This document shows positions 48,702 to 60,697 of a DNA stretch of 64,000 nucleotides, one piece after another (position 1 is the first letter of the stretch; every line of letters starts with the position of its first letter). Position numbers and translations under genes: made by a program. This stretch comes from Straminergon stramineum (taxonomy: Eukaryota; Streptophyta; Bryopsida; Hypnales; Calliergonaceae). The stretch covers positions 2,172,501-2,236,500 of the forward strand of contig OY987273.1 of assembly GCA_963920665.1 (NCBI GenBank), given 5' to 3'. The notes beneath the pieces were generated by a model. The model saw only the letters and a list, made by a program, of their open reading frames with translations. It did no database searches and was not told the DNA's origin.

Positions 48702-51700
48702 TGTCGCGAGCCGTAATCTTAGAAGTCACCATGTTAGTACTAAAAGAACTATAAGTATATAGAATTTTTCAAAATTCTTAACCAGCAAAAAGGATTAGAA
48801 GCCTCTTAGCCTAAAACATCTCACTAACACTGAACGGATGCTCCAAGTAATCCGTAACGGAACCCAGGACGGATCCGGATTCCGGAAACCCGGATAGCGA
48901 CAGCCTAGTACCTAGACTTCCGATCTAGAAATAGGGACCCATTACGGGTGAACGGTCCGCTTTACGAACGGTCGGTATTTTAACGGGTACTTAACCCTGC
49001 CACTGCCATTTCCTCTTCCTCTTTTTCCACAACTGTTTTGTGCGCGCATAGCTGAGTGAAAGAGTGGTGAGTTAGTGCTCGCGTGAGAGGTGATAGTATC
49101 TTCAGATTTCAGAATAGTTGAGATGGTGGAGGGAGATATCCAAAAGACCTTGGTCACCAGCCGGATGGTTTGTCCAACCATTCTGGAAAGGCTGAGAGAC
49201 AGATCCCAGCTAGAGGATGACCTCAGTGAGATAGGGTGTGTCAGTCTGTTCCTGCAGCTGTGGACCGTAAAGAACGACCGGATGATCCAAGAGTTGATAG
49301 TCGGTGCTTCTAACCAGTATGAGTTGATAGTGAGAGGAAGGCCTCAAACCTGGATTGATGACGTCTGGGCTAGGGTTTACGGATTTCCAAAGAAGGGATC
49401 CGGTTTAGCATCACGGACAGACAAGTTTGCAGTCGGGAAGTTCAAGAATGCTGCCCATTCTAAGGAAGGGTATGCAATTAGTGACTGCTTGGACGCAAGG
49501 CAAAGGCATGTACTAGAGTTCTTGATTCCCATCCTGTATCCGGAAAAGCCTACCTGGGTTACGGTTATGGTAGCCAACACCATATTTGGTGCATTTGAGG
49601 GTAGGCCAGTCAGTTGGGGGAAGGTGATTGGATCCGTAGTCGCAAAGCTTGCCGCCAACGTGGGAAAGGGAAAGACGAGCCCCATAGGGCCATATCTTTT
49701 CCATTTGTACCATCACGTAGAACTTCTCAGCGATGCGGAGATGGTGGAGTACAACACTGGAGCGACGATCCTTCAATACGGATTGACAGAAGAAGTGACG
49801 GTGACACAGCCGCCACTGGAAGAGGAGGAGGATCCGGAAGAAGACGAGCAACCCCTGGAACGGAGGCACCGGAAGTCCACGGATCCGACATCGCGGGGAA
49901 AACTTCCGGCTCGATAAAGGATCACGGAAGAAGAAGAAGGAAGCATATCCGGGTTCTTCAAAACCAGATTCAACTGGGTACTCCAAGCGCAAGAGTACCA
50001 CGAGAGCCTCACGGATCTGCTCAGGAGGATAGGCCGTGAGCTAAAGACGGAACCGAAAGACATCCTCGACGCGCTGAAGAAACTTCCAGATCCGGAAGTC
50101 TTGGAGCGGAAGGATAAGCAGATCGTAGCCCTGGAGAAGGAGAAAGCGGATCTTCACGCAAGACTCAGCTGGGCGCAAGGTGAGATGGCTGAAGCGAAGC
50201 AAAGGGAGAAGGAAGCCCTCCAGCTGCTGAAGAATTTATCCGGCTTGGTAGACAAGCCGGCCGATATGGTGATGAAGGCGGCTCTAACCCAGAGTCGGTT
50301 GACTGAGGAAGGGCACCTCACCGGATCCAAGGTCATCCGGATACTTGTTGACTTCTCCTCCCGGATGGAGCTCACACTCAAGGAGATGAGGCAGCTGCTT
50401 GGACGGATCGACCCCGACCGGATAATGGACTTCTCCAACTTTTCGGAGATACATTTTGACACGGAGACACCCGTCAAGCTCAGCACCTCGATGCCGCTAC
50501 CTTCGAAACCGGAAGTTTCGAGGGAGAGTCTCCGGTACTCCACAGAACCTTTCTCCAAACAGTTGGAGAAGACAATCCGGGGGAGCGTGAAGTCAGCACC
50601 CGAGTCTAGCAAGCAGCCAGAGACAAGACGGGAGTTGGCACCTCCAGAGGTTACGGTGTCTCCACCCGTCCCAGTCTTCAACCTTCTGGAAACAGAGCCG
50701 CTGCCGACACCTCACACCCAGGCCCGTGGCCAACTGATAGAGCGGATCGGGGGGTTGTTGAATCCGGCTCGCTCTCATCCGGAGGAGTTCGAACATATGG
50801 TGGAGGAGCAGCAGCAGCAACCAAGGAAGGAGATCGAGCTGATCGTGCTGGATGAGACGTCTCCAGGCGAGGAGATTGAAAGGGGGATCACTTAGATTGA
50901 GAAATCTGAGGAGGAGGAATACCGGACCGAGTCGGAGGACGAGGACGAGGAAGAAGCCGACTACTCGCCTCCGGAAATCCGGAAGATACAAACCCGAGCG
51001 GCGTTACGGTCGACCCCCATGAAGGCGACCCCAAAGGCAACACCAAGGGCATCTCTGCGAACACCAACGAGTCAAGGCGGGAGCAGCCAGAAGAAAGCGC
51101 GGAAGGCAAAGTAGTTAGGATCTTCCATTAGGTAGATAGGATTTTGATTTTGAACCGGATCCGGATTTCTAGGTGTGGGACCGGGTTCCGGATTTGTAGG
51201 ATCTCACCTTTCCTGGATTTTTTGGGAAGGTTGTGAGTGGTCACCTGGATTTCCGGGTGGCCTTTTGGCCTTTTCGGCTTTGAGTTGTTTTGTGTTTTTA
51301 AGTGTGAGGCAGGTTGTTTACCTCTCATTCCATCCTAGCGTTATAGTTTGTATTTTGTCATCCTTTCTTTAATCTGAGCCACCAAGTGGACCCTCAGGGA
51401 TTGATTTGTTGTATATCCATCTTTCTTGTGTTTCCGTGTGAGTGAGTGAAGTGTGAGAGAAGAAGAGAAAAGGAGGAATCCGGATTTGAGGGGACTTGGG
51501 TTTGATTTGTGGGGAATGTTTGTGATAGAATCTAGACTAGTGACTTTGGTATTGAGCACGTGCCTTTAAACTACTGTAACAGGAATCCGATTAGGAGTGG
51601 TAGGGGCGCGAGTCCGGATTACCAGGGAGGGTTCCGTGCGGAGATAAGCAACCGCCAGTGGAAGAAAACCCCATACCACTTACCAGAAGGTCAGCCAAAC

Positions 51701-52201
51701 CCTAGGATCAGTTTAGCAAATAACTTACATTCTTACAACCCCCAGATTAGTTTCGGCCTCTGTTGGTTTGTCGTTGTAGTGGAGAAGACTTGTTATGGAT
51801 CTGAGTGACCTGCCTCCCGGGTTGGCCATCCGGAAGGTTATGAGAGTGTTTTTGGTCTGATCTAGTGCAACATTTGGTCTAAGTGTGTGTTTGTAGTTTT
51901 GAGAGAGAGAAGAGTGTGAGGAATACAAGTGGCAAGTCCCTACCCCTTTATACAATCAAAGGCGGACCCTCTGAGGGTAAAACAGAGGTACCAAAAACCA
52001 GTAATTGGGAGTGAAGTGACGAATCCGGAATCCGGAAATAGAGTGAATCCAAATTGGATTCCGGAAAGAGAGAGCTTCAGTTGGTAGAACGGATAACCTA
52101 GGCTTGCAATAACATATTAGAATCCCCTGGGACGATATTTCGAGTTAGTTTACACGTTTGGGTGTTGTAAATGGTATTTACCGCATGCTATGCGTACGAC
52201 A
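48702..52201 (+). mobile_element. 3,500-bp TG...CA element with 5-bp target duplication, carrying one gag-like ORF
   Basis: It starts TGTCGCGAGCCG and ends GCGTACGACA. It is flanked by CAATT at 48697-48701 and 52202-52206. TG...CA ends and a 5-bp duplication are the signature of LTR-retrotransposon integration, but I find no terminal direct repeats, primer-binding site, polyprotein or reverse transcriptase inside. Its GC content and ATCCGGA-rich sequence differ from the AT-rich host. The first 60-100 bp and last 1.1 kb match the minus-strand copy at 2001-3546. Possible readings are a very long solo LTR with an ORF, or a non-autonomous gag-only retroelement. Confidence 0.75.
49123..51114 (+). 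pseudogene. Gag-like ORF of the TG...CA element (663 codons, two in-frame stops)
   Basis: The frame is open from ATG 49123 to TAG 51112-51114 except for TAA 49915-49917 and TAG 50893-50895, both one C-to-T change from a Gln codon. The N-terminal 250 residues form a globular domain (for example GRPQTWIDDVWARVYGFPKK, then KPTWVTVMVANTIFGAFEG) like the uncharacterised domain of plant transposon gag-like proteins. An acidic stretch follows (EEEEDPEEDEQPLE). Next is a coiled coil (ALEKEKADLHARLSWAQGEM) and a Pro/Ser/Glu-rich tail ending in a basic stretch (SQKKARKAK). There is no zinc knuckle, protease or polymerase. An in-frame codon at 49090 would extend it by 11 residues. The deleted relative at 2001-3546 keeps only the last codons. 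Confidence 0.6.
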
Positions 52202-52574
52202 CAATTCCTCTTTTAAACTTAACTATGAGCGATTGAACTCATGCAACTTCTAAATGACATATCCCACATGGGTTGTTATACCTCCTACCATTCCATCTAT
52301 ATACAAAGAGATTTTCTTCTACACATAACTCAAGCTAAGATATTTTAGCAAATGATCAAAAGGTAAATGTCTAAAAAACCTAGTGGAATTTGTGGGCTTT
52401 TGATAAATAATCCATCTTAACAATCACTAGTGAATCAAATTTGACAACAACTTAACCAAAAATTGACAAATTCTCATAAATTGACAAGATGAAGTATCAA
52501 TAATATGGCTATAGTCATTTCAGACAATTCTTTATCAAAAAACTTGTCATTGTACACTACATTTCCTTCTAGTG

Positions 52575-53010
52575 ATACAACCATTGGGAGATCTCTCGAT
52601 GAAACTGTGGATAGATCTTGAGTTACAACCATTGAGAGATCTCTCGATGAAACTATGGCAGAATCTTAAGATACAACCATCGGAAGATCTCCCGATGAAA
52701 CTATGGCAAGATCTTGAGATACAACCATTGGGAGATCTCTCGATGAAACTGTGGCAAGATCTTGAGATACAACCATCGGGAGATCTCTCGATGAAACTAT
52801 GGCAAGATCTTGAGTTACAACCATCGGGAGATCTCTCGATGAAACTATGGCAGAATCTTGAGATACAACCATCGGGAGATCTCCCGATGAAACTGCGGGA
52901 GGATCTTGAGATACAATCATCAGGAGATCTCTCGATGAAACTGTAGCAAGATCTTAAGATACAACCATCGAGAGATCTCCCGATGAAATTATGGCAAGAT
53001 CATGAGATAC
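52575..53010. repeat. 48-bp minisatellite, right part (about 9 units)
   Basis: Tandem units of exactly 48 bp have a palindromic core (CATCGGGAGATCTCCCGATG in the best copies) and a second AGATCTTGAGATACAACC part. Because 48 is a multiple of three and the unit lacks stops in one frame of each strand, both strands are open. Plus gives a 16-residue repeat (MKLWQDLEIQPSGDLS) and minus another. I treat this as a non-coding minisatellite. It continues the left part at 47728 and lies at the outer end of the large inverted duplication. Confidence 0.9.
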
Positions 53011-53649
53011 GTTCCACTATACAATTGCATAATGATGTAGTTTGGATCAATACACCTATTCTACTACATATATTCTACTAACAAATGTCATCATATCTAG
53101 ACGTAGTTTGGATCAACACCCATATTTTACCAACAAATGCTATTGTATCTAGACATGGTCTTACCATTTGGCTTTATGGATTTCATACAATATTCACTAG
53201 CATCCAAAGCTAAACCGTCCTCTCTTGGCATGGAGAACATTGTTGTCATCCATTGATGTTGGGGCAGCACGAATCCAATGCATGTCATTTACAATACAAA
53301 ATCCATTGCACTAGGATTGTGTTGCACTCTCAATCTATGCATGCTTATTGTGTGACAATTTGTAGCAATATCAGGACAACTAATGAAACTTGAAAATTAT
53401 CAACTGGAAGTGAAGAAGTTGGAAGTGAAGATATCATACCTTGCGACAAATGATTGACGCAGAGCTTCGTGTGCCTCAATCTAGAAGTGTTGGCAACGCC
53501 AAAAAACACAAACTCCAAGCTCCTGAGCCTCCGCAATTTCTTCATGTGTGCAAAAGAGCAAGCTCTAGGTCATTCATAGAATATGACCCAAGTGGATTGG
53601 GTTTCAAGAGTTGTGACTTCCCGCCAAAAAATTGAGAAGGACGTGCATT

Positions 53650-53920
53650 CCTTATTTTCAAATGTTGACTACATTCTTGAAATTCATGCAATACTAACTA
53701 AAGAGAGGATGTGTGTGCAATCCTTCATTTCAAATGTTGACTATATTCTTGAAATTTGCACAACACTAACAAGATGGAGGGGATGCATGCAGTCATTCAT
53801 TTCAAATCTTAGCTTGATCTTAACTTGATTTTTGTGCAATATTGAATGATGGAGGGGATGTGTGCGGTCATTCATTCAATCAAATCTTGACTTGATTCTT
53901 GAAATACATAGCATTGAATG
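53650..53920. repeat. Tandem repeat, about 72-76 bp, four copies
   Basis: TTCAAATGTTGACTACATTCTTG recurs in diverged form at about 53656, 53729, 53801 and 53877, with GAGGGGATGTGTGCAGTCATTCAT between. The open frames across it are repeat by-products. The mirror copy is at about 62660-62930. Confidence 0.75.
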
Positions 53921-54369
53921 ATCAATATATTCTATTTTCAATCATTGAATTTTAGTTTAGGGTAGCGGATCAAACATTAAACACCTTCATGCTCCCAAAT
54001 TTCACATGCTCCAATGACCCATGATCAATGTTTGTATTTCCATATTATCATATGATATCATATTAGCCACTCATCCTAATGCAAAATGGAGTGCTTTTTA
54101 ATGCATTATTTTCTATAGTTCATAATGCTTACATGTGAAGTTATAATTATATGAATATATTGATCAATGTGTGTCAAGTCACACTTAAAGGTACCAAAAA
54201 GGGATTCGACATAGTAAAATTTTCAATATATAATTTCTTTTTAGCTATTGTTTTTCAAAGCTAAACTATTAATTCTAGGTAGTTTAGTCCTTTTTGACTA
54301 GTACTTCAAGTCATGTTAAGACTAATATTTTTTATTCATCAAAAATTACAAAAATTCTTTACTAAAGTT

Positions 54370-54800
54370 CTAATTGAAGTTCAAGTATTAGCCTATTAGG
54401 TTCTTCAATGGTAGAAAAAGGGGCTAATTTCTAATTTCTAATTTCTAATAATGTGATTGAATCCAAAAAAATCATGTGTATATATAATCATATGATAGAG
54501 TAGATAAGGACTCTTTTGCTACAATTTGAGCACTTTTCTATTTTCTATAATATTCAAAAGTAAAAACATGTAAACATCCTTTTCAATATAAAAAATAATC
54601 CAAATGATGGTTGTGTTTGAACAAAAAAATGTATATATTATTTACATCAAGGTCCCTATGTAAGATATTTTTGGAATTAAATGTTTAAATTTTCTCTTAG
54701 AATAAATCAATAATTTGTCAAAAATCAATTAATTAACTAAAAAATTACACTATTTTGTGTCCAAGATTTAATCACTAAATATCCTTCTTAATAGTTGTAT
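54370..54800 (+). repeat. Segment with an older diverged copy at 59030-59480
   Basis: The order of blocks CTAATTGAAGTTC, CTACAATTTGAGCACTTTT, TTTTCTATAATATTCA, CAATATAAAAAATAATCC and ATTTTGTGTCCAAG is repeated at 59030-59480 with about three-quarters identity by eye. So the spacer of the palindrome holds an old copy of arm sequence in direct orientation. Confidence 0.6.
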
Positions 54801-55139
54801 GCTTGAGAAGTATAAACAAACTGGATAAAAGCATCCTTTTAAAGTGTTATATTCTAATATAGACATTAAATTTAGCCTTGCAACTATTGATTTACGTCCT
54901 TCTAAGGTTTTGACATACAAAACTTTTTCTCTAAATTATCAAAGGGATGCATTGCAATATTGTTCATCCATTAATCTATTAAAAAAAAATGAAAAAATGA
55001 AAAAATTTAGAGCTTTAAAAGTTCAAAAAAGGACTCTAAACCTAATCCTAGCAAAGTAATGGTATTGGTACCTTTGAGTGTGGGTTGGCCCATGTTTTAA
55101 AGTAAAGAAACATTCATATTGTTTGGGTTCTATATTACA

Positions 55140-55510
55140 ATGAATCTTGTTTTAGGGTTTAGGATTCACAATATTATGATTTAGGGTTTGAATGATATTA
55201 AGGTTCTAGCTTTATGATATTAGGCTTGAAGATTTAGAAAATGAAGGTAATAAAGTTAATTTAGTATATGAAAGTATTGAATTAATGGTATTAGGGTCTA
55301 GGATTCATGAAATTAGGATAATAAAGTTTAGGGTATTAGAGTGTAGAATTAATGGTATTAGGATCTAGGGTTCATTTTTTAGGATGTCGGGTTTGGGGAA
55401 TTAGGGTAATAAGGTGTAGGGCATTAAGGTTTAGGATTAATGGTATTAGGATGTAGGGTTCAAGGTACTAGGTTGTAGAATTCACCGTATTAGGGTCTAG
55501 GGTTCAAAAA
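55140..55510 (+). repeat. Degenerate interstitial telomere-like tract
   Basis: Around 20 loosely spaced TTAGGGTTTAGG-like words (GGGTATTAGG, GGTCTAGGGTTCA, GGTTTAGGATTAATGG). The plant telomere unit is TTTAGGG. Units are expanded to 15-25 bp, so this may be a derived minisatellite and not a true telomere scar. The mirror copy is at 61070-61440. Confidence 0.6.
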
Positions 55511-55882
55511 GTTTATGTGCTCAAATATCCACACATTAGCTTTGTCAAATAATCACAAAAATAATATGGTTCATTTGGGAAGTTCTAATTGTATATGGAT
55601 TGCAAAACAAATTGCAGCATTCTTATTTGTAATGAATATGAATTAATTTTTAAATTCAATGCACTTTGATTGATGGGTTAGTGTTTGAGTACGTAATATT
55701 GTCAATAATTAGGTTATTATAGGTCATATAATCTTTTCTTGATTTATTGTATGTTGCATGCCTCCAAAATTGTATGTAATTAACATTTACACAATGAATT
55801 TTAAATGCAAGACTAAGTAACTATGCTTTGAAATCATGGGCATCCAATATATGATATTCAAGCACACAAACCTTACATGGAT

Positions 55883-58115
55883 CATTTTGTCTACCAAGTT
55901 TAAGATATTTCGGAATATAAATTTATTGAGTAGCTGTATATTGAAGAATTAGTACTAATTCAATAACATTGTAGGCCTCATATTGGAAACTAGTTGTAAA
56001 CTCTAAATTGAATTGGAGAAGGATTATTTGGGGATTTTCTTTAGAAACCGGAGAAAGAAAATACGTATCAATTCTTGGACTCTAGTATGAAATCAATTCT
56101 TTGCTACAAATGTTGTATATGACCTGGCTTATTTATTTATACTTTATTGAAACTTTGGTTTTCAAAATACTCAATTTGCTTTAGTTTTTGTAGGCATAGA
56201 TCAAGAATTCCTCATTTCCAACACCAATCCAATGACAATAACTTATTAAAATCCATTACCAGTAATAGTGACTTTTGGATAAAAGAGAAGTTTACTATTG
56301 CTTTAGCAAATTCACTTTCACTTGCAACACTCATAAAAACTCAAAAAAAAGAAGCAAAATCCAATGTAACCAATCTCAATGGTCAATGATAAAATATATT
56401 TCTCCCCCAAATAAGATCATTCCTAATGAAAGAAGCCAAGCTCCTTAAATACCTACAAAAAAGAATTATGGCTTCAAGCAATATAGGACAAATACCCTAT
56501 CTTCCTATCAACAAGTCAAACAATCCCTAATTTTATACTACCACGCAACAGGCCTAACTACCTTTCTATTTGGAATGAGCACAGATGTAGTAAGATGCCT
56601 ATCTTTTAATTAGAAAATGGCCTACATCATGTCAACGTCATTTGATTAATTATAGATTTTATGCAAAATTATAGCAATAGAGAAAATTTGGATTCTCTAG
56701 AGGGTAGTTTGACTTTGGTAAGAACCTCACACTAAAAGAAAATCTTGCAAAAAAGAATGAAAAATAAAGCCCAATTTTGGGATGTGAGAAGCAAGTTAGC
56801 TTCTTCCCCAAATTCCAATCTAGTATCTAGAAATGAAATTGTGTCTCAAAAGAATATAGAGTGCCTATAAAAACACCTTTGAGGTCTATACAAAACATCA
56901 AAGGATCTATGATTTTTTTTCAAAATGAAGAGATTTTCCTTCATATATTTTAATCCCTCACTACCTAGAGTATCTCAAAATATACTGAAAAAGGGACTTA
57001 TTTCATCCCCTTAGGCAATGAGGCATTAAGCAAGTTATCATAGTCCATATCTTATAACTTATTAGTATATAGAATTCATTCATCTCGTTTTGGACAATTC
57101 TATAGTCTATAACTAATATTGTATATGTTGGTAAAGGTTGTATATATTACATATACAATTTAAATGTAGATTTCTAAGTTAAAGAGTGGATTAAAAATCA
57201 CACTTGTAAGTTAAGAAAAAAAAATGAAGAAAAATGACAAATTTTGACTACCATCTAAAACATTCAAAATATAAAAGTACCCATTGCAGAAAATCTAGAC
57301 TCTTTAGAGACACATCTCCATATGGCTAGCAATGCAAATTCAAGAAAATAAGAAAACACATTTTTCTCCAATTTTTTTGGAAACAAACATTTAATTGTAA
57401 TCTAACATAACACCTTGTATGATCACATGGTACATGATTATTTATTTATTTCATTTGAATTTTTTTTCAGATTTGTTGTCTTTGCATAGCTTGCCGAAGT
57501 CAAATCGCCCTTTAGAGAGTTCAAATTTTCACTATTGCCATACTGATTTTGCATAAAATTTAGAATTAATTAAATGAAATTCATTTACCATTTAATTGAT
57601 ATTATATGCTTGGACCCTTACCACAAAATTTCATTGAACTTTAAAATTCATCATTATTGGTTACAAACACAAACAAGGCTATTTGACTTACTTAAATAAT
57701 TGCAGTACTTAATTTAGAAATTTCCAAATGAATACCATTTTGTTGCTAATTAAAGTGTAGATGAACACTCATAGACTATTTAGTGCATAGTATATATATT
57801 TTGAAAACCATAGTTTCAATAAACTATAAGTATGTATTGTCAATGAGCTAGGCCATGTACAACTTTGAGGAGCCGTAGCATTGATTTCATACTAGAGCCC
57901 TAGAATTGATACTATATTTTTTCCATAATTTGTAAAGAAGTTCACAAAATGACCCTTCTCCAGTTCAATTTAGGGTTTAGGGTTTGTTACATATTGCCTA
58001 CATGTTTTTTAATTAGTAGTTACTTCTGCATATACAAGTACTTATTGAATTCATACTCATGAATTTTGTAAACTTGGTAGATAAAGTGATTATGTGGATC
58101 AAATCACCCTAAAGG
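55883..58115. repeat. Older inverted repeat inside the spacer (possible fold-back transposon)
   Basis: Sequence at about 55890-56175 is matched in reverse complement by about 57795-58112, for example CTACCAAGTTTA, AAATTGAATTGGAGAAGG, CTAGTATGAAATCAAT and TTTGGTTTTCAAAATA, with about 75% identity by eye. The 1.6 kb between has no recognisable gene, and the open frame at 56147-56389 has no known domain. Long terminal inverted repeats of 250-300 bp would suit a MULE-type element. Confidence 0.55.
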
Positions 58116-60480
58116 ACCATTGTCTCTTCGGGGGACAACTGAGATTTCAAGCAAGTACCTATAGTCTCAATTTTTGTCCTGATTTTTTGAAACTTTTTAT
58201 GAAGGTAGAAAAATTGATTATCTTTGTGGAAATATAATTCTTTTTTCATTTGGTGCCCAGGAACAAAAGTTATTCCCACATAAGCTCAAAATAGGGGAGA
58301 GGGGGCAGCAAAAGAAATTTCAAAAAGTGGAATTTTTTTATTTTTTATTTTTTATCCTGATAGATTGTATTTTTTTTTCTACATGGAAAGCTTTGATTCA
58401 TTCCATTTGGATTTTTTATGAGAAAGTTATAGACAATCTTGTTTTTCGAGCACTTAAAGCATCTTCCTAAAAAAATAACTTATAGGATTCATTTCTGAAT
58501 GCAATTTTTACAATTTTTCAAAAAGAAAAGTTTCATATTGATTCATTTGCCTTCTAGAACAATCTCACCATTGGGATTAGTGCATTTTAATTCCATCTTC
58601 AAGATATTAATAATTTAGATTTTCCTTCTATCTTGTACCTACTTCTACTTAACAACTTTTTAAAGAATCAAAATTAATTTTTTTTGTATTTTTTTTCCTA
58701 GACTCTCAACTCAATTCTCCACAATAAAGATTTAAAGATCAAAACTCTACAATGCAAAAAATTAAAATTAAGAAGGTTCAAAGTTAAATAACCTAGTTCC
58801 ATAATATGTGAAAAAACTTGTTTTCTTCACTTTAAACACAAATATCTTGCAATCTATGCGGTCAAAAATTTTGAAATGTTTTCCACACATTTTCATACTA
58901 GTTAGGTGTAAGATCCCACGGTTAGATATGCAAAAAGTACAATTTTGAAAGATTTTTATTCTTTGCTCTAAAAATGGCAATTTTGAGTGTTTTTTGCAGA
59001 AAAAAGGCCTTGGTCCTTTAGGGGCTAATTAAAGTTCCAATTGAATATTAGATATTAGTCCAATAATTTTTGCAATGATGGAAAAAGAGTCTAATATTTA
59101 TTAATTATCAATGTCATTGAAACCAAATAAATTTTATGAGTCCATAATCATATCATAGAATAGAAAAGACATTTTTACTACAATTTGAATACTTTTAAAT
59201 TTTCTATAATACTTACAAGTAATGATATTTGAACAGTCTTTCCAATATAAATAACAATCCAAATGTTGATCATGCCAAAACAAAAATGTATTTATTATCA
59301 ATGTCTAAGGAACTATGTAGACTACTTTTAGAATTTAGGATTTAAATTTATTATTAGAATTAATAAACAATTTGTGAACAATGAAATAATTCATTAAGAA
59401 ATGATATTATTTTGTGTGCAAGGTTAAATGACTGAAAATCTAGGTAGACAATTATACACATAATAATGATGATAAGTATTAAAATTTTGGATAATATTTA
59501 GCTTTCAAATCGTTATATTGTAATTTACAATTCAACTCAACCTTATACTTAACCCCTAAAGGACCAAACAGTGTTTTTTGGCAACATAGCAATTCAGGGT
59601 ACCTCACTACAAATGGAATTTTTTTTTCTTTGAAATTTTCACACATGTGCCTAAGGAGTAGCTTTAAGGCTCAACAATTTTTATAACTTTTGAATATATG
59701 GTTAAAAAGTTATTGTATGATATGTAGTTTTCATTGCTTGGTGGGCAGCTTGGGCATAAAAAAAAAACTTCTTTAAAAATCATTTTTTTCTAAATAAAAA
59801 TTTGAAATTGGTTTTCTAGATTTATATGTATGTGGAAAGCTTTGAATCATTCCATTTTGATTTATGAAATGAAAGTAATGAGGAGTTTTAGTTTTGGATA
59901 GTTTGTGGGTAGTAATGGAATCTCTACTCTAAAATAAATTTGAAGACCTTTATTTAACTCAATCTAAAATATTTTTGGAAAAAAATAAAAATATGAGGTG
60001 TAGATTGTTTATTACAAAATTATCACCTTTGGATTGGCATTTTTTCATTCCATAAATAAATTATTAACAATTTAGTATTTTGGATCATTTTCTACTTCTT
60101 TCTACTTTCTAGTTTTTTCCTATATGTTGTACAATTCCAAATGATCTAAAAAATTTCAAGCATGTAGCCAACATGACTTGAAGAAAGAATTCAAAGAGTT
60201 CCAACCATTTTGGACATTTTTTCGTAATGATCTGACCCTGTGAAGTGCAGCTGCCCGGAATTTTGCAGGGCCAAAAAAAGGCTTTTAGTCACTTCAAATG
60301 CTATTATCTTGCAATCCAAACGGTGGAAATTTCTGAAATTTTTTCCACGTCTTCCCAAACCAGAGTACTATGAGATCCTATGGTTTCATGTGTTCAAAAA
60401 GTATTTTTCTAAAAATTTGGTACTTGTACTAGAAATGACAGTTTTGGACCGTTTTTGGTGAAAACATAGTTAAATACATT
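58116..60480. repeat. Diverged direct duplication, about 0.9 kb units 1.43 kb apart
   Basis: Blocks at 58120-59030 recur in order at about 59560-60480: AAAGGACCA, TGGAAAGCTTTGAxTCATTCCATTT, ATTAxxAATTTAG, TATCTTGCAATC followed by a CGGT, TTTTCCAC, GAGATCC.A.GGTT and ATGxCAxTTTTG. The two units are separated by the old copy of arm sequence (59030-59480). No gene is seen. Confidence 0.6.
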
Positions 60481-60697
60481 TAGGGATTAATGAATAACAT
60501 GCTTCCAAGGATGTAACTAATAGAATTTTGTTTCCAATTTACTCAATAGATGCATACTTATATTAATATTGTATATATTTATTGAAAAAATGACAACAAC
60601 AATGAAAGCAACAAAGACCAAAGTAAAAAAAAATGTCAAAAGGACTCTAGAACAATAAAAACAAAGTAATCAGAATTGGAGCTTGCAATGTGGTTCA
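60481..60697. other. Inner end of the spacer, nothing recognised
   Basis: AT-rich sequence between the last diverged repeat unit and the right arm of the inverted duplication. No feature was found. Confidence 0.4.

Larger units (their letters stand above)
47850..52574. mobile_element. CACTA-ended fold-back element with ATA target duplication
   Basis: The left end is CACTACAAGGGAAAT (47850). The right end is the inverse of CACTAGAAGGAAATG (to 52574). Both sides are flanked by ATA (47847-47849 and 52575-52577), the 3-bp duplication expected of CACTA (EnSpm/CMC) elements. Without the 3,505-bp insertion at 48702-52206, the element is about 1.2 kb and is mostly one long inverted repeat. For example, CGCTCATAGTTAAGTTT at about 48305 pairs with AAACTTAACTATGAGCG at 52217. 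There is no transposase gene, so it is non-autonomous. The outer 300 bp of the arms are only weakly similar, with shared TTGTCAA motifs. Confidence 0.8.
52580..55882 (+). repeat. Left arm of a large inverted duplication (at least 3.3 kb)
   Basis: Every position x here matches position 116580-x of the right arm in reverse complement, with no length difference over 3.3 kb. I noticed only two mismatches by eye, near 55630 and near 55853. The inner border is after CCTTACATGGAT (55882). The outer border is not visible, because the partner reaches the window end. The arm holds the 48-bp array, a 72-bp tandem repeat and a telomere-like tract. No gene is supported. Confidence 0.95.

Noticed and set aside
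52572..52946. Protein of 16-residue repeats from the 48-bp minisatellite
   Set aside because: Both strands are open, no start or stop context or flanking coding sequence supports it, and the array is cut by a transposon without consequence. Kept only as a finding.
52575..53010. CRISPR-like array
   Set aside because: The whole 48-bp unit is repeated, with no unique spacers, no cas genes, and plant nuclear context.
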